Positions 15,823 to 26,971 of a stretch of DNA of 64,000 nucleotides are shown here, one piece after another. The stretch lies in the NCBI RefSeq assembly GCF_004402595.1, contig NZ_SOFY01000013.1:1-64000 (forward strand), in the 5' to 3' direction. This DNA comes from Cryobacterium shii (GTDB lineage Bacteria > Actinomycetota > Actinomycetes > Actinomycetales > Microbacteriaceae). The notes beneath the pieces were generated by a model. That model did not search any database. It worked only from the letters and a program-made list of their open reading frames with translations, and was not told the DNA's origin. The position numbers were made by a program, and so were the translations under genes. Numbering within the stretch: position 1 is the stretch's first letter; every line of letters starts with the position of its first letter.

Positions 15823-18800
15823 TGGTTACCTCCAGAATGCGGCTCCAGACAACGTCTCCATCGGGGTCGAGCCCCTCGGTGACGGCGTTCTGCCTGGTGG
15901 CCAGGACGGCCGCGTAGTCGCGCGGCAGCACCTTGACGAATGTGGACATGGTGGTTTCGAGGTCGGACAGCAGCCGCGACGCCAGAACCGACTCGGTCTG
16001 GTCCCGGTGCTGTTCGAGCAGGTCCTGAACGATCTCACGGTCGGCGCCGCCGAGCGGAAGCAGCGTCAGTTCGCCCGAGTCGAGGGCCTGGCGGTTGACG
16101 TTCTCGGTGCGGAGGCCGTACACGTAGGCCGTTCCCCCGGACATGCCGGCCCCGAGGTTGCGCCCGGTCTCACCCAGCACGACGGCCAGTCCGCCGGTCA
16201 TGTATTCGAGGGCGTGGTCCCCGACCCCCTCGACGACGGCGGTGGCACCGGAGTTGCGCACCAGGAACCGCTCCCCCACGATGCCGCGGATGAACATGCT
16301 GCCCTGGGTGGCTCCGTAGCCGATGACATTGCCGGCGATCACGTTCTGTTCGGCCGGGAACAGACTGCCCCGGTCGGGTCGCACGGTGATCTGTCCGCCG
16401 GAGAGCCCCTTGCCGACGTAGTCGTTCGAGTCGCCCTCCAGGCGCAGGGTGATGCCACCGGGAAGGAAGGCGCCGAACGACTGTCCCGCACTGCCGGTCA
16501 GGGTGACGTCGATCGACCCGGCGGGCAGGCCCTGTGCACCGTGGCGCATGGTGACCCGGTGCCCGAGCATGGTGCCGACGGCCCGTTCGGTGTTGCGGAT
16601 GGGCAGGGTGATCCTGACCTGGCCGCCGTGTTCGAGCACACTGGCGCTCTGCCGGATGAGTTCGTTGTCGAAGTGGAGCTCGAGTTCGTGTTCCTGTTCG
16701 CGGCCGGACTGGCGCGGCTCGTCGGCCGAGAAGTCAGGGCCGACCAGGATCGGAGCCAGGTCGAGCCCCGACGCCTTCCAGTGGGCGAGGGCACCGTTCA
16801 CGTCCAGGACCTCGCGGTGCCCGATGGCCTCGTCCAGGCTGCGGAATCCGAGTTCGGCGAGGTACTCCCGCACCTCCTGGGCGATGAACTCGAAGAAGTT
16901 GACCACGTGCTCCGCCTTGCCCGTGAACCGCTTTCGCAGCTCCGGGTTCTGGGTGGCGACGCCGACGGGACAGGTGTCGAGGTGGCAGACGCGCATCATC
17001 ACGCACCCTTCCACGATCAAGGGAGCAGTGGCGAAACCGAATTCCTCGGCGCCGAGCAGGGCGCCGATGATGACGTCACGGCCCGTCTTCAACTGGCCGT
17101 CCACCTGCAGCACGACCCGGTCGCGCATGCCGTTGAGCATGAGGGTCTGCTGGGTCTCGGCGAGGCCGAGTTCCCACGGGGTGCCCGCGTGTTTGAGTGA
17201 GTTCAGCGGGCTCGCCCCGGTTCCGCCGTCATGGCCGGAGATCAGGATCACGTCCGAGAGTGCCTTGGCCACCCCGGCGGCCACCGCTCCGATGCCGGAC
17301 TGGCTGACCAGCTTGGTGTGGATTCGTGCCTCGGGGTTCGCGCGCTTGAGGTCGAAGATCAGCTGTTTGAGATCCTCGATCGAGTAGATGTCGTGGTGGG
17401 GAGGCGGCGAGATCAGGCCGACCCCGGCGGTCGCGTGCCGGGTGCGGGCGATCCACGGGTAGACCTTGGTCGGCGGCAGCTGGCCGCCCTCGCCCGGCTT
17501 GGCCCCCTGGGCGAGCTTGATCTGGATGTCGTCGGCGTGGGAGAGGTACATGCTCGTGACGCCGAACCGCCCGGAGGCCACCTGCTTGACCGCGCTGCGG
17601 CGCTCGGGGTCAAGCAGGCGGTCGAGGTCTTCGCCGCCCTCGCCCGTGTTTGATTTGCCGCCGAGACGGTTCATCGCGATCGCGAGGGTCTCGTGCGCCT
17701 CGGCCGAGATCGAGCCGTAGCTCATGGCCCCGGTCGCGAAACGCTTCACGATCGACGCCACGGATTCCACCTCGTCCAGCGGTACGGCGTGCCGTTTGCC
17801 GGTGTTGAAGGTGAACATGCCGCGCAGGGTCATCAGGCTCGACGCCTGGTCGTCGACGAGTTTGGTGTACTCGCGGAAGATGTCGTAGCGGCGCGTGCGG
17901 GTGGAGTGCTGCAGCCGGAAGATGGTGTCCGGGTTGAACAGGTGCGGGGATCCTTCCCGGCGCCACTGGTACTCGCCGCCGGTCGCGAGGCGTTCGTGGG
18001 CGGTGACGGCCGCGTCCTCCGGGTACGCCGCCGCGTGCCGGGCCTCGTTCTCGGCCGCGATGACCTCGATGCCGATGCCGCCGAGCTTGCTGGTGGTGCC
18101 GGTGAAGTACTGGTCGATGAAGTCCTGGCTGAGGCCGACAGCCTCGAAGGTCTGGGCGCCGGCGTAGGACGACACGGTGGAGATGCCCATCTTGGACATG
18201 ATCTTGAGCACGCCCTTGCCGAGGGCCTTGATCACATTGCGCACGGCCTGCTCCGGCGTGCCGGTGGTGATGAATCCGCTGCGCACGAGGTCCTCGCAGG
18301 TTTCCATCGCGAGGTACGGGTTGACCGCGGAGGCGCCGTAGCCGATCAGGAGGGCAACGTGGTGCACCTCGCGCACGTCACCGGCCTCGACCACGATGCC
18401 GACCTTCATCCGGTTCTCGGTGCGGATCAGGTGGTGGTGCACGGCGGCGATCATCAGCAGCGACGGAATCGGCGCGAAATCCTTGTTGGAATCTCGGTCC
18501 GAGAGCACGAGGAACATCGCGCCCTCGTCGATGGCAGCGTCGGCCTCGGCGCACATCTCCTCGATGCGTGCGGCGAGGGCGTCAGGGCCGTCCTCGAACC
18601 GGTAGAGGCCGCGGATGGTCGTGGTGGTGCGGCTGCCGGGGACGGGGTCCATGTGCTGGATCTTGGCCAGCTCGTCGTTGTCGATGACGGGGAAGTCGAG
18701 CACGACCTGCCGGGCGTGCTCGGGGCCGACCGACAGCAGGTTGCGCTCCGGGCCGAGACCGAGCCGGAGCGAGGTGACGACCTCCTCGCGGATCGAGTCC

Positions 18801-20392
18801 AGCGGCGGGTTGGTCACCTGCGCGAACTGCTGCGTGAAGTAGTCGAAGATCAGCCGCGGCCGGTCGCTGAGCACGGCGATGGGAGTGTCGGAGCCCATCG
18901 CGCCGAGCGGTTCCCCGCCGGTGCGGGCCATCGGTGCGAGCAGGATCCGCACCTCTTCCTCGGTGTAGCCGAACGTGCGCTGGCGACGCACGACGGATGC
19001 CGGCGGGTGCACGATGTGCTCCCGGTCGGGCAGGTCCTTCAGGTTAATCCGTCCGGCATCCAGCCAGGTGCCCCAGGGTTCGCTGGCGGCGAGTTCAGCC
19101 TTGATCTCGTCGTCTTCGATCAGCCTTCCGGCGACTGTGTCCACGAGGAACATCTTTCCAGGACGGAGCCGGCCCTTGCGCACCACGCGCGCGGGGTCGA
19201 TGTCGAGCACCCCGATCTCGCTCGCGAGTACGACCAGGCCGTCATCGGTGATCAGGTACCGGCCGGGGCGCAGCCCGTTGCGGTCCAGGGTCGCGCCGAC
19301 GAGCGAACCGTCGGTGAAGACGATGGCCGCCGGACCGTCCCACGGCTCCATCAGCATGGAGTGGTACTCGTAGAACGCGCGGCGATCCTCGTCGAGGTCG
19401 GTCTGGTTCTCCCAGGCCTCCGGCACCATCATCATCACGGCGTGCGGGAGCGAACGCCCGGAGAGGCTGAGCAGCTCCACGACCTCGTCGAACGAGGCGG
19501 AGTCGCTGCCACCGGGGGTGACGATCGGCAGCAGCGGGGCGAGGTCGCCGAGCAGCTCGGATTCGAGCTGGGACTGGCGCGCCTGCATCCAGTTGCGGTT
19601 GCCCTGCACCGTGTTGATCTCACCGTTGTGGGCGATCATGCGGAATGGCTGGGCCAGCGGCCAGGACGGGAACGTGTTCGTCGAGTACCGGGAGTGCACG
19701 AGCGCGAGCTTCGAGACGAAACGCGGGTCGGACAGGTCAGGGTAGAACGGCTCCAGCTGCAGCGTGGTGACCATGCCCTTGTAGACCATGGTCCGGCACG
19801 ACAGGGAGGCGAAGTAGATCTCCAATTCGCGTTCGGCACGCTTCCGGAGCCGCACGGCCTGGCGGTCCAGGGCGATGTCGCCCAGCGTCTCTCCGGCCTC
19901 CGTCGTCCGGCTGCTCTGCACGAACAGCTGCTGGATCGCGGGCATCGCCGCGCGGGCCAGGTTGCCGACCTCGTCGGGGCGGACCGGCACCTCGCGCCAG
20001 CCCAGGATGACCAGGCCCTCTTCCAGGGCGATCCGGGAAATCTGACGCTTGATGCCACTCCTGGCGGTTGGGTTGGTCGGCAGGAACACGTTGCCGACCG
20101 CGTAGCGGCCCGCGACCGGCAGGGCGAAGTCGGTGACGGCGCGCAGGAATTCATCGGGGACCTGCGTGATGATGCCCGCCCCGTCACCGGTGCCGGCGTC
20201 GGACCCGACGGCGCCGCGGTGCTCGAGGTTGCGGAGCGCATCGAGGGCGAGGGTGATGATGTCATGCCCGGCGGACCCGCGCAGGGTGGCCACCATGGCG
20301 AGGCCACAGGCATCGCGTTCGTCGGCAGGGTTGTACAGTCCTTGCGACTCCGGCACACTGCTGAAGCGCGAGAAGAGGGGTGTTTGCGGCAT
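15815..20392 (-). CDS. gltB: Glutamate synthase large subunit
   Basis: A 1525-aa protein with a class II glutamine amidotransferase domain at about 29-430, whose catalytic Cys29 (ERDACGLAM) is exposed after removal of a 28-residue propeptide. A central domain, an FMN synthase domain with 3Fe-4S cysteines in [13 protein letters not shown], and a C-terminal GXGXG domain follow. The ATG at 20392 is preferred over upstream codons because GAGGA lies 7 nt before it and the propeptide length is right. A -10-like TATACC (20446-20451) lies about 54 nt upstream. A very long open frame on the opposite strand is a GC-driven shadow. Confidence 0.97.
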   Translation of the reverse strand: MPQTPLFSRFSSVPESQGLYNPADERDACGLAMVATLRGSAGHDIITLALDALRNLEHRGAVGSDAGTGDGAGIITQVPDEFLRAVTDFALPVAGRYAVGNVFLPTNPTARSGIKRQISRIALEEGLVILGWREVPVRPDEVGNLARAAMPAIQQLFVQSSRTTEAGETLGDIALDRQAVRLRKRAERELEIYFASLSCRTMVYKGMVTTLQLEPFYPDLSDPRFVSKLALVHSRYSTNTFPSWPLAQPFRMIAHNGEINTVQGNRNWMQARQSQLESELLGDLAPLLPIVTPGGSDSASFDEVVELLSLSGRSLPHAVMMMVPEAWENQTDLDEDRRAFYEYHSMLMEPWDGPAAIVFTDGSLVGATLDRNGLRPGRYLITDDGLVVLASEIGVLDIDPARVVRKGRLRPGKMFLVDTVAGRLIEDDEIKAELAASEPWGTWLDAGRINLKDLPDREHIVHPPASVVRRQRTFGYTEEEVRILLAPMARTGGEPLGAMGSDTPIAVLSDRPRLIFDYFTQQFAQVTNPPLDSIREEVVTSLRLGLGPERNLLSVGPEHARQVVLDFPVIDNDELAKIQHMDPVPGSRTTTTIRGLYRFEDGPDALAARIEEMCAEADAAIDEGAMFLVLSDRDSNKDFAPIPSLLMIAAVHHHLIRTENRMKVGIVVEAGDVREVHHVALLIGYGASAVNPYLAMETCEDLVRSGFITTGTPEQAVRNVIKALGKGVLKIMSKMGISTVSSYAGAQTFEAVGLSQDFIDQYFTGTTSKLGGIGIEVIAAENEARHAAAYPEDAAVTAHERLATGGEYQWRREGSPHLFNPDTIFRLQHSTRTRRYDIFREYTKLVDDQASSLMTLRGMFTFNTGKRHAVPLDEVESVASIVKRFATGAMSYGSISAEAHETLAIAMNRLGGKSNTGEGGEDLDRLLDPERRSAVKQVASGRFGVTSMYLSHADDIQIKLAQGAKPGEGGQLPPTKVYPWIARTRHATAGVGLISPPPHHDIYSIEDLKQLIFDLKRANPEARIHTKLVSQSGIGAVAAGVAKALSDVILISGHDGGTGASPLNSLKHAGTPWELGLAETQQTLMLNGMRDRVVLQVDGQLKTGRDVIIGALLGAEEFGFATAPLIVEGCVMMRVCHLDTCPVGVATQNPELRKRFTGKAEHVVNFFEFIAQEVREYLAELGFRSLDEAIGHREVLDVNGALAHWKASGLDLAPILVGPDFSADEPRQSGREQEHELELHFDNELIRQSASVLEHGGQVRITLPIRNTERAVGTMLGHRVTMRHGAQGLPAGSIDVTLTGSAGQSFGAFLPGGITLRLEGDSNDYVGKGLSGGQITVRPDRGSLFPAEQNVIAGNVIGYGATQGSMFIRGIVGERFLVRNSGATAVVEGVGDHALEYMTGGLAVVLGETGRNLGAGMSGGTAYVYGLRTENVNRQALDSGELTLLPLGGADREIVQDLLEQHRDQTESVLASRLLSDLETTMSTFVKVLPRDYAAVLATRQNAVTEGLDPDGDVVWSRILEVTNG

Positions 20393-20515
20393 GGGACCGT
20401 CCTCAGGAAGATGACTGGCAAGTGGGGACGACGCTGGCCCGCTCAGGTATACATGTGCGCGGCGGCCCGTCATACCGGGACACAAGCCGTGGTCCAGGCT
20501 GAAGGCTACCTGGGC

Positions 20516-21511
20516 CTAGAGGCGCGAGTTGCTGGTGCTTGTGGCTGCAACGTCGTCAGATTCGGCGGGGGTTGCGGCTTCATCACCGTGATCCTCTGAG
20601 TCCGAGTCAAACTCATCAGATTCTACCTCAGCGTCGGAGCCCTTCCACTCGCGGCCCGGAACATAGGGGCTGACCTCGACGCCGGTGTGGCGTCGGGTCT
20701 GCACCGCGATGAGGATGATTCCGAGCAGGATGGCGGCAAAGGCAGCCCAGATGTTGGTACGGATGCCGAGGAAGATCTCACTCGGATCGACCCGGATCGA
20801 CTCGAAGAAGCTACGCCCGACGCCGTACCAGATCAGGTAGACGCCGAAGGCCTTGCCCCAGCGCAGGGTGAGCTTGCGTTCGAGCAGCAGGATCACGGCG
20901 ACGCCGAGGAAGTTCCAGATCATCTCGTAGAGGAACATGGGGTGGAACAGGGTGTCGGCGGGCAGCCCGAGGGGGAAGGCCTGGTTGGTAGATTCGATCT
21001 GCAGTCCCCAGGGCAGGGTGGTCGGCAGTCCGAAGAGCTCGTGGTTGAACCAGTTGCCGAGGCGTCCCAGGGCCTGCGCGACGAGCATGCCGGGAGCGAG
21101 GGCGTCGGCGAAAGACCAGAAGCGCACCCCGGCCATGCGGCAGCCGATGAACGCGCCGACGGCCCCACCGAGGAGCGCTCCGAAGATGGCGTTGCCGCCG
21201 TTCCAGATGGCGAAGACCTCCAGCGGGTCGGCGCCCTCGTAGAAGTAGTCGCCGGGGTGGGTGAGCACGTGGTAGAACCGGGCGCCCACGATTCCGAGCG
21301 GTACCGCCCAGAGAATGATGTCCAGGACCACTCCCGGCTCGCCGCCGCGCTGGGTCAGGCGGCGGGAGGTCATCACGGTCGCCGCGATGATCCCGGCGAG
21401 GATGCATAGGGCGTAGGCGTGGATGGTGAACGGTCCGAGCGTGAAGGAACTCCACTCGGGGCTCGGGCTCGGAATGCTCAGAGGTATAAACACCTGGGGA
21501 CTACCTTTCAT
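20516..21511 (-). CDS. lgt: Prolipoprotein diacylglyceryl transferase
   Basis: A 331-aa inner-membrane enzyme that adds diacylglycerol to the lipobox Cys of prelipoproteins. Several hydrophobic helices are present, together with the Lgt signature GRLGNWFNHELFG and the conserved GARFYHVLTHP and YEMIWNF segments. A charged, Asp/Glu/Ser-rich cytoplasmic tail of about 60 residues extends the C-terminus, as often in Actinobacteria. The start is uncertain: ATG 21511 is used, but GTG at 21526 and GTG at 21493 (behind AAAGG) are possible. It is the last gene of the rpe-his-trp run, 52 nt beyond trpA. Confidence 0.95.
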   Translation of the reverse strand: MKGSPQVFIPLSIPSPSPEWSSFTLGPFTIHAYALCILAGIIAATVMTSRRLTQRGGEPGVVLDIILWAVPLGIVGARFYHVLTHPGDYFYEGADPLEVFAIWNGGNAIFGALLGGAVGAFIGCRMAGVRFWSFADALAPGMLVAQALGRLGNWFNHELFGLPTTLPWGLQIESTNQAFPLGLPADTLFHPMFLYEMIWNFLGVAVILLLERKLTLRWGKAFGVYLIWYGVGRSFFESIRVDPSEIFLGIRTNIWAAFAAILLGIILIAVQTRRHTGVEVSPYVPGREWKGSDAEVESDEFDSDSEDHGDEAATPAESDDVAATSTSNSRL

Positions 21512-21563
21512 CGTGGCGTCGGCCACCCGGGGGCGAACGATCGACCGCCGGGGTCAATTTACC

Positions 21564-22430
21564 CTAGCTGGCGGGCCGGATCTCCCGCGCGCCGGCCGCG
21601 AGCTCACGGGCGAGGGCGGCGACTGCCGGCACTCCCCCGTCGGAGAGCGCCTTGACGAGGGCGGATCCGACGATGGCGCCGTCCGCGTAGCCGAGGATCT
21701 CGCGAACCTGTTCCGGCGTGGAGATGCCGAGGCCGACGCACGCGCTGGTCGAGCCGGCGGCCCGCAGCCGGTCGATCAGGATGCGGGCGGCGGAGTCGAC
21801 GTCGCCGCGGGCACCGGTGATCCCCATGGTGGACACGGCGTAGACGAAGCCGCGGCTCGCCTCGACGGCCTGCTTCAGGCGGGCGTCCGAGGAGGACGGA
21901 GCGGCCAGGAACACCCGGTCGAGACCGGTGCGTTCGCTCGCGGCGACCCAGTCCGCCGAGTCGTCGGGAATCAGGTCGGGCGTGATCAGGCCGGCGCCGC
22001 CCGCGGCGAGCAGGTCATCGGCGAAACGATCGACCCCGTACTGCACGATGGGGTTCCAGTAGGTCATCACCAACACGGGCACGTCGACCTGCGCGGTGAT
22101 CGCGGCCACGGCTTCGATGCCATGGCGCAGTCGGAAACCGTTCGCCAGGGCCCTCTGGGTGGCGGCCTGGATGACCGGGCCGTCCATCACCGGGTCGGTA
22201 TACGGCAGGCCGAGCTCGAGGATGTCGACGCCGTTGTCGGCCAGGGCCACGGCCGCGTCGATGCTCTCGGAGAGCGTGGGGAATCCGACCGGCAGATACC
22301 CGATCAGGGCGCCGCCGCCCTCGGAGCGGCGCCGCGCGATGGTGGCCTCGACCGTGCTGCCGCCCGCTGCCGGGTGGCGCGCTGCCGGGTTGCCTGTTGC
22401 CGGGTTGCCTGTCACTGCCGAGTTGCTCAT
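21564..22430 (-). CDS. trpA: Tryptophan synthase alpha chain
   Basis: A 288-aa TIM-barrel subunit that cleaves indole-3-glycerol phosphate to indole and glyceraldehyde-3-phosphate. Motifs include [33 protein letters not shown] with the catalytic Glu and Asp, and [14 protein letters not shown]. The ATG overlaps the trpB stop (ATGA). The first 30 residues are unusual: a 15-bp unit is repeated about three times (22366-22410), giving [15 protein letters not shown], ahead of the normal VEATIARRR start. This extension is probably unstructured. Confidence 0.96.
   Translation of the reverse strand: MSNSAVTGNPATGNPAARHPAAGGSTVEATIARRRSEGGGALIGYLPVGFPTLSESIDAAVALADNGVDILELGLPYTDPVMDGPVIQAATQRALANGFRLRHGIEAVAAITAQVDVPVLVMTYWNPIVQYGVDRFADDLLAAGGAGLITPDLIPDDSADWVAASERTGLDRVFLAAPSSSDARLKQAVEASRGFVYAVSTMGITGARGDVDSAARILIDRLRAAGSTSACVGLGISTPEQVREILGYADGAIVGSALVKALSDGGVPAVAALARELAAGAREIRPAS
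22366..22410 (-). repeat. 15-bp repeat, three copies, inside the trpA 5' end
   Basis: Units 22366-22380, 22381-22395 and 22396-22410; the last two differ at one base (GCTGCCGGGTTGCCT / GTTGCCGGGTTGCCT), and the first is more divergent. The unit is a multiple of three, so copy changes keep the trpA frame. Confidence 0.75.
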
Positions 22431-23659
22431 AGCTGTTCCGCGCCCTTGTCGAGCAGGTCGAAGTACCGACCCGCGGTTTCCATGTCCTTGTCGCCGCGGC
22501 CGGACAGGTTGACCAGGATGGTGGCGTCGGGGCCGAGCTTTTTGCCGAGGTCGAGGGTTCCGGCGAGGGCGTGTGCCGACTCGATGGCCGGGATGATGCC
22601 CTCGGTTCGACTGAGAAGGCGCAGGGCGCTCATCGCCTCGGCGTCCGTGACCGGCAGGTAGGTGGCACGGCCGATGCTCGCCAGCCACGAATGCTCCGGG
22701 CCGACGCCCGGGTAGTCCAGGCCGGCGGAGATCGAGTGCGACTCCACGGTCTGGCCGTCTTCGTCCTGCAGAAGGAAGCTGCGCGCGCCGTGCAGGATGC
22801 CGGGACGTCCCTTCGTGATCGTCGCGGCGTGGCGGAGGGTTTCCGCGCCCTCCCCGCCGGCCTCGTAGCCGTACAGGGCGACGTCGGGGTCGTCCAGGAA
22901 CGCGTGGAAGATGCCCATGGCGTTGGAGCCGCCGCCGACGCAGGCGGTGACAGCATCGGGCAGGCGGCCGGTGAGGTCGAGGACCTGCTGGCGGGCCTCC
23001 TCGCCGATGATCTTCTGGAAGTCGCGCACCATGGCCGGGAACGGGTGCGGGCCGGCCACGGTCCCGAAGATGTAGTTGGTGGTCTCGACGTTGGTCACCC
23101 AGTCGCGCATGGCCTCGTTGATGGCGTCCTTGAGGGTGCGGGAGCCGGTCGTGACCGACACGACCTCGGCACCGAGCAGGCGCATCCGTGCCACGTTCAG
23201 GGCCTGCCGCTCCGTGTCCACCTCGCCCATGTAGACCACGCAGTCGAGGCCGAACAGGGCGGCCGCGGTGGCGGTGGCCACCCCGTGCTGGCCGGCGCCG
23301 GTCTCGGCGATCACGCGGGTCTTGCCGATCCGCTTGGTCAGCAGGGCCTGCCCGAGCACGTTGTTGATCTTGTGCGAGCCGGTGTGGTTGAGGTCTTCCC
23401 GCTTGAGGATGATGCGGGCGCCGCCGGCGTGCGCGGCGAACCGCGGCACCTCGGTGATGATGGAGGGCCGACCGGTGTAGCTGCGGTGCAGTTCGGTCAG
23501 CTCGGCCGCGAATGCGGGGTCCTGACGGGCCAGCGCGTACTCGCTGGTGAGTTCGTCGAGGGCCGCGACGAGGGATTCCGGCACGAACCTCCCGCCGAAT
23601 TCACCGAAGTAGGGGCCCGCCTGCGCCCGGAGGGATTCTGAGTCGAGTGGGGAGGACAT
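22427..23659 (-). CDS. trpB: Tryptophan synthase beta chain
   Basis: The 410-aa PLP enzyme joins indole and serine to tryptophan. Diagnostic features are GRFVPESLV near the N-terminus, the PLP lysine in [23 protein letters not shown], the phosphate-binding loop [10 protein letters not shown], and [17 protein letters not shown]. The length is normal. It starts directly after the trpC stop (0 nt between) and its own stop overlaps trpA, so trpC-B-A are coupled. It works as an alpha2-beta2 complex with TrpA. Confidence 0.97.
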   Translation of the reverse strand: MSSPLDSESLRAQAGPYFGEFGGRFVPESLVAALDELTSEYALARQDPAFAAELTELHRSYTGRPSIITEVPRFAAHAGGARIILKREDLNHTGSHKINNVLGQALLTKRIGKTRVIAETGAGQHGVATATAAALFGLDCVVYMGEVDTERQALNVARMRLLGAEVVSVTTGSRTLKDAINEAMRDWVTNVETTNYIFGTVAGPHPFPAMVRDFQKIIGEEARQQVLDLTGRLPDAVTACVGGGSNAMGIFHAFLDDPDVALYGYEAGGEGAETLRHAATITKGRPGILHGARSFLLQDEDGQTVESHSISAGLDYPGVGPEHSWLASIGRATYLPVTDAEAMSALRLLSRTEGIIPAIESAHALAGTLDLGKKLGPDATILVNLSGRGDKDMETAGRYFDLLDKGAEQL

Positions 23660-24430
23660 TCAAACCGCCAGGAATTCGGTGAGGGTGCGGATGGGATCGT
23701 TGGTGACGAGGGCTTCGCCGACGAGCACGACGTCGGCGCCGGCCGCGCGATAGTGTGCCACGTCCGCGGCCGTCTTGACAGCGGATTCGGCGACCCGGAC
23801 AACGCCGGAGGGGATCCGGCCGGCCAGCCGGCCGAACAGGTCCTGGTCCAGCTCGAAGGTCGTCAGGTCGCGGGCGTTCACGCCGACCAGGCTCGCGCCG
23901 ATATCGAGGGCTCGGTCGACCTCGTCGGCGCTGTGGGTTTCGACCAGGGCGGTCATGCCCAGTTCGCGCACGAGGTCGTGCAGGGAGACCAGTGTGGCCT
24001 GGTCCAGGGCCGCCACGATCAGCAGCACCATGTCGGCGCCCGCGGCCCGGGCTTCGAAGACCTGGTACGGAAGCCCGATGAAGTCCTTGCGGAGCACCGG
24101 AATCTGCACGGCCGAACGCACCTGCTCCAGGTCGGAGAGCGACCCGAGGAACTTGCGGCCCTCGGTGAGGACGCTGATCGCGCTGGCGCCGCCGAACTCG
24201 TAGGAGACGGCGAGTGCCGCGGGATCGGAGATCTCGGCCAGGGTTCCCCGGGAGGGGCTGGCCCGCTTGACCTCGGCGATGATCTTGACGCGTGGCGCCG
24301 GGGCGAGCACCGACAGGGCATCGATGGCCGGCGCCCGGATGAGGGCCGCCGCCTGGACGACGTCGAAGGAACGGGTGACGCGACGCGCTTCCGCGTCGGC
24401 GACCGCCCCGGCTAGAAGATCAGACAGCAC
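23660..24430 (-). CDS. trpC: Indole-3-glycerol phosphate synthase
   Basis: A 256-aa TIM barrel converting CdRP to indole-3-glycerol phosphate. The family motifs are IIAEVKRASPSRG (catalytic Glu and Lys), ISVLTEGRKFLGSL, PVLRKDFIG with the catalytic Lys, LVGVNARDLTTFELD and VRVAESAVKT. It is not fused to TrpF, as usual in Actinobacteria. It is 4 nt downstream of the small HGxxPAAW-type gene and directly abuts trpB. trpD, trpF and trpG are not in the window. Confidence 0.97.
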   Translation of the reverse strand: MLSDLLAGAVADAEARRVTRSFDVVQAAALIRAPAIDALSVLAPAPRVKIIAEVKRASPSRGTLAEISDPAALAVSYEFGGASAISVLTEGRKFLGSLSDLEQVRSAVQIPVLRKDFIGLPYQVFEARAAGADMVLLIVAALDQATLVSLHDLVRELGMTALVETHSADEVDRALDIGASLVGVNARDLTTFELDQDLFGRLAGRIPSGVVRVAESAVKTAADVAHYRAAGADVVLVGEALVTNDPIRTLTEFLAV

Positions 24431-24434
24431 TCGA

Positions 24435-24665
24435 CTAGTGACCCTGGTGCGAGGACTCGTGCTCGGCCACGCCGTAGCCGACCTTGGCGAGCACCCAGCC
24501 GGTGAGCAGACCGACGACCAGAAGACCGGCGGATGCCCAGACGAGCCATTCCACCGCGAGGAAGAACGCGACGGTCCCGATCGCGATGGCCAGCAGCATG
24601 ATGGTCACGGCGGTCCAGGCGGCGATCGAATGGCCTTCGCCAGGGTCTACCGATTCGAAGCTCAT
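24435..24665 (-). CDS. Small trp-operon membrane protein (HGxxPAAW family, DUF6704-like)
   Basis: A 76-residue protein with two hydrophobic helices (about 20-38 and 42-62) and an N-terminal EGHSIAAWTAV, a variant of the HG..PAAW motif found in small actinobacterial membrane proteins encoded next to trpC. ATG 24665 is chosen because AGGAG lies 5 nt upstream; the longer frame adds an unrelated N-terminus. The function is unknown. Conserved position between trpE and trpC suggests a link to tryptophan metabolism or transport. Confidence 0.8.
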   Translation of the reverse strand: MSFESVDPGEGHSIAAWTAVTIMLLAIAIGTVAFFLAVEWLVWASAGLLVVGLLTGWVLAKVGYGVAEHESSHQGH

Positions 24666-24776
24666 GGTTCTCCTTTTGTGCGTTGACGGGCAAAACAAGT
24701 CTAGCGGCCTCAGGGTTCCCCGGCCTTCTCGTGCAGCTTCGCGCTGCGGCGATTCAGGTCTCGATTGGCACCGGAG

Positions 24777-25412
24777 TCAGCGCTGTGCCGTGGGGTCTTC
24801 TCCGCGGCTCAAGCCGTCCCAGTCGTCGACGGCGTCGTGCCCGGTGTCGACGCCGGCGGCCGCGGCGTCCGTCCCGCCGGTGGAATCGGCCGGGGCGAAG
24901 CGCACGGCCTGGTAGCGGGTCGTCGGTCCGGGCCAGCGGCGGGCGGTGACCAGGACGCTGACGCCCACGGCGGCCATCACGACGCCGGCGAGCAGCGCCA
25001 GGTACGGCCACGGCGTCGCTACTGCGGAGACCACCCCGTCCAGGACGGACTCCCTGCCCGAGACCCCGGTGGCCTTGGTGATGGCACCCGCGCTGGCCGC
25101 GGCCGGACCGGTGACTGCGGTGAGCGCCGCCAGAAAAACGGAGAGCCCGAGCAGCACCTCCAGGAGGCCCAGAACGAACCGGATCACCGGGCCGGCGATC
25201 GTGAGGGCGCCGGCGAGGGCGAGCCCGGCCATGGCCAGGGCGGTGAGTGCCGGCGACGCGGTCGCGCCCGTCACCTCGAGGCTCTGCCGGGCGGTGCCGG
25301 ACTGTGCCACGACGGCGTTCACCCAGGTCTGCGTCCAGGCGAGCAGGGCCAGTCCGCTGGCCAGCAGCACGACCAGGACGTGGGCGAGCTTGAGCCGCCG
25401 GGAAGAGGGCAT
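24777..25412 (-). CDS. Trp biosynthesis-associated membrane protein
   Basis: A 211-aa protein with four predicted membrane helices (about 9-27, 54-75, 79-101 and 134-156) and a hydrophilic C-terminus. It matches the family known only from its place next to trpE in Actinobacteria (TIGR02234-type). The start follows the trpE stop without a gap. No catalytic motif is visible; a role in tryptophan or indole movement or in regulation is speculative. A 111-nt gap separates it from the next gene, the largest break inside the trp block. Confidence 0.85.
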   Translation of the reverse strand: MPSSRRLKLAHVLVVLLASGLALLAWTQTWVNAVVAQSGTARQSLEVTGATASPALTALAMAGLALAGALTIAGPVIRFVLGLLEVLLGLSVFLAALTAVTGPAAASAGAITKATGVSGRESVLDGVVSAVATPWPYLALLAGVVMAAVGVSVLVTARRWPGPTTRYQAVRFAPADSTGGTDAAAAGVDTGHDAVDDWDGLSRGEDPTAQR

Positions 25413-26969
25413 CTAGCGCACCCTCTTCATCGCGTTGGCCACGGCGACGGCCCGGAGCGGGGCGGCGGCCTTGTTCTGCGATTCCTGGTACTCCGAGGCG
25501 GGGTCGGAATCGGCGACCAGGCCACCGCCGGCCTGCACCCGGGCGACGCCGTTCATGATCGTGGCGGTGCGGATGGCGATGGCCAGGTCCGCGTCGCCGG
25601 CGAAGCCGAAGTAGCCGACCACTCCGCCGTACACGCCGCGCTGGGCCGGTTCGAGGTCGTCGATGATCTCCAGCGCCCTCGGTTTCGGCGCCCCCGAGAG
25701 GGTGCCGGCCGGGAAGGTGGCCCGGAACACGTCGATGGCCGACCGGTTCGGCAGCAGGTTGCCTTCCACCGAGGACACCAGGTGCATGATGTGGCTGAAC
25801 CGTTCGATCCGCATGAACTCGGTGACCTCCACCGAGCCGGCGGCGCACACCTTGAGCAGGTCGTTGCGGGCGAGGTCGACGAGCATCAGGTGCTCGGCGC
25901 GTTCCTTCGGGTCGCCGGCCAGCTCTGTCTCGAATGCGGCATCGGCTTCCGGGGTCGCCCCGCGGGGCTTCGAGCCGGCGATGGGGTGAGTGAAGACCCG
26001 GTCGTTCTGCACCTTGACGAGTGCCTCCGGGGAGGAACCGACGATCCAGTAGCCGTCCCCGGCCGGTGACTCGAGGCTGAGCAGGTACATGTACGGGGAC
26101 GGGTTGAGGCTGCGCAGCACCCGGTACACGTCGATCGGGTCGGCCGTGCATTCCTGGTCGAACCTCTGGGAGATGACGACCTGGAACACGTCGCCGGCGA
26201 CGATGTGGTCCTTGGCGACGTCGACCGAGGCGAGGAAATCCTCCCGCTTCGTGCGGTTGGCGGGGCTGGCGGGCGTGGACAGGTCGACCTCGGCCAGCCA
26301 GGCCTCCGAGGGCTCGGCCAGCCGTGTCTGCAGCGCATCCAGACGGTGCTGCGCCGACGCCCACAGGACGTCCGGGGTGTCGAACCCGTCGTTGAGCACG
26401 TTGGCGATCAACTGCACGGTGCCGTACTTGTGGTCGATCACGACGAGGTCGGCCACGAAGCTGAAGGCCTGGCCCGGCACCTCGTAGTCGGCGGGCGGGC
26501 GATTCGGCAGGTGCTCGATCTGCCGGATCGCCTCCCAGCCGATGAAACCGACCAGACCGCCGGTGAGGGGCGGGTGCCCCGGCATTTTCGGCGTCTCCCA
26601 CCGGGCGTGGAGCGCGGCCAGCGCCGCCAAGGGTCCGAGGTCGACGACGTCGCCGAGCGCGCGGGCGGCCGACATGCCGTAGTCGAGCCAACGGGCCTCG
26701 TCGCCCTGCTGGGTGAGTACACCGAAGGAGGACACTCCCACGAAGGAGAACCGCGACCAGATGCCGCCCTGCTCCGCGGACTCGAGCAGGAAGCTGCCCG
26801 GCCGGCCGGCCGCCAGCTTGCGGTAGATGCCGACCGGGGTCTCCCCGTCGGCGAACAGTTCGCGTACCACGGGGATCACGCGGTGCTCGGTCAGGAGGGC
26901 GGAGAACCGCTCCGGCGTGGTGGATGCGGCCGCCGTGGAACCGGCGGGGCTGGTGTCATCCGTTGCCAT
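25413..26969 (-). CDS. trpE: Anthranilate synthase component I
   Basis: The 518-aa enzyme uses chorismate and ammonia to make anthranilate. It shows the N-terminal tryptophan-feedback motif LLESAEQGG, and the C-terminal chorismate-binding domain with PIAGSKPRG, LVDLARNDLLKV and SGAPKPRALEIID. ATG 26969 is favoured because GAAGGA lies 6 nt upstream; an ATG two codons earlier (26975) overlaps the hisI stop as ATGA and is equally possible. The glutamine amidotransferase partner TrpG is not encoded in the window. Confidence 0.96.
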   Translation of the reverse strand: MATDDTSPAGSTAAASTTPERFSALLTEHRVIPVVRELFADGETPVGIYRKLAAGRPGSFLLESAEQGGIWSRFSFVGVSSFGVLTQQGDEARWLDYGMSAARALGDVVDLGPLAALAALHARWETPKMPGHPPLTGGLVGFIGWEAIRQIEHLPNRPPADYEVPGQAFSFVADLVVIDHKYGTVQLIANVLNDGFDTPDVLWASAQHRLDALQTRLAEPSEAWLAEVDLSTPASPANRTKREDFLASVDVAKDHIVAGDVFQVVISQRFDQECTADPIDVYRVLRSLNPSPYMYLLSLESPAGDGYWIVGSSPEALVKVQNDRVFTHPIAGSKPRGATPEADAAFETELAGDPKERAEHLMLVDLARNDLLKVCAAGSVEVTEFMRIERFSHIMHLVSSVEGNLLPNRSAIDVFRATFPAGTLSGAPKPRALEIIDDLEPAQRGVYGGVVGYFGFAGDADLAIAIRTATIMNGVARVQAGGGLVADSDPASEYQESQNKAAAPLRAVAVANAMKRVR

Positions 26970-26971
26970 GG

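Noticed and set aside
17693-20599. A 968-codon open frame on the plus strand opposite gltB
   Set aside because: It follows the codon phase of gltB in GC-rich DNA, has no family resemblance, and gltB is certain.
24733-24747. Hairpin GCAGC-TTCGC-GCTGC inside the trp block as terminator
   Set aside because: A 5-bp stem without U-run; expected often by chance in GC-rich DNA.
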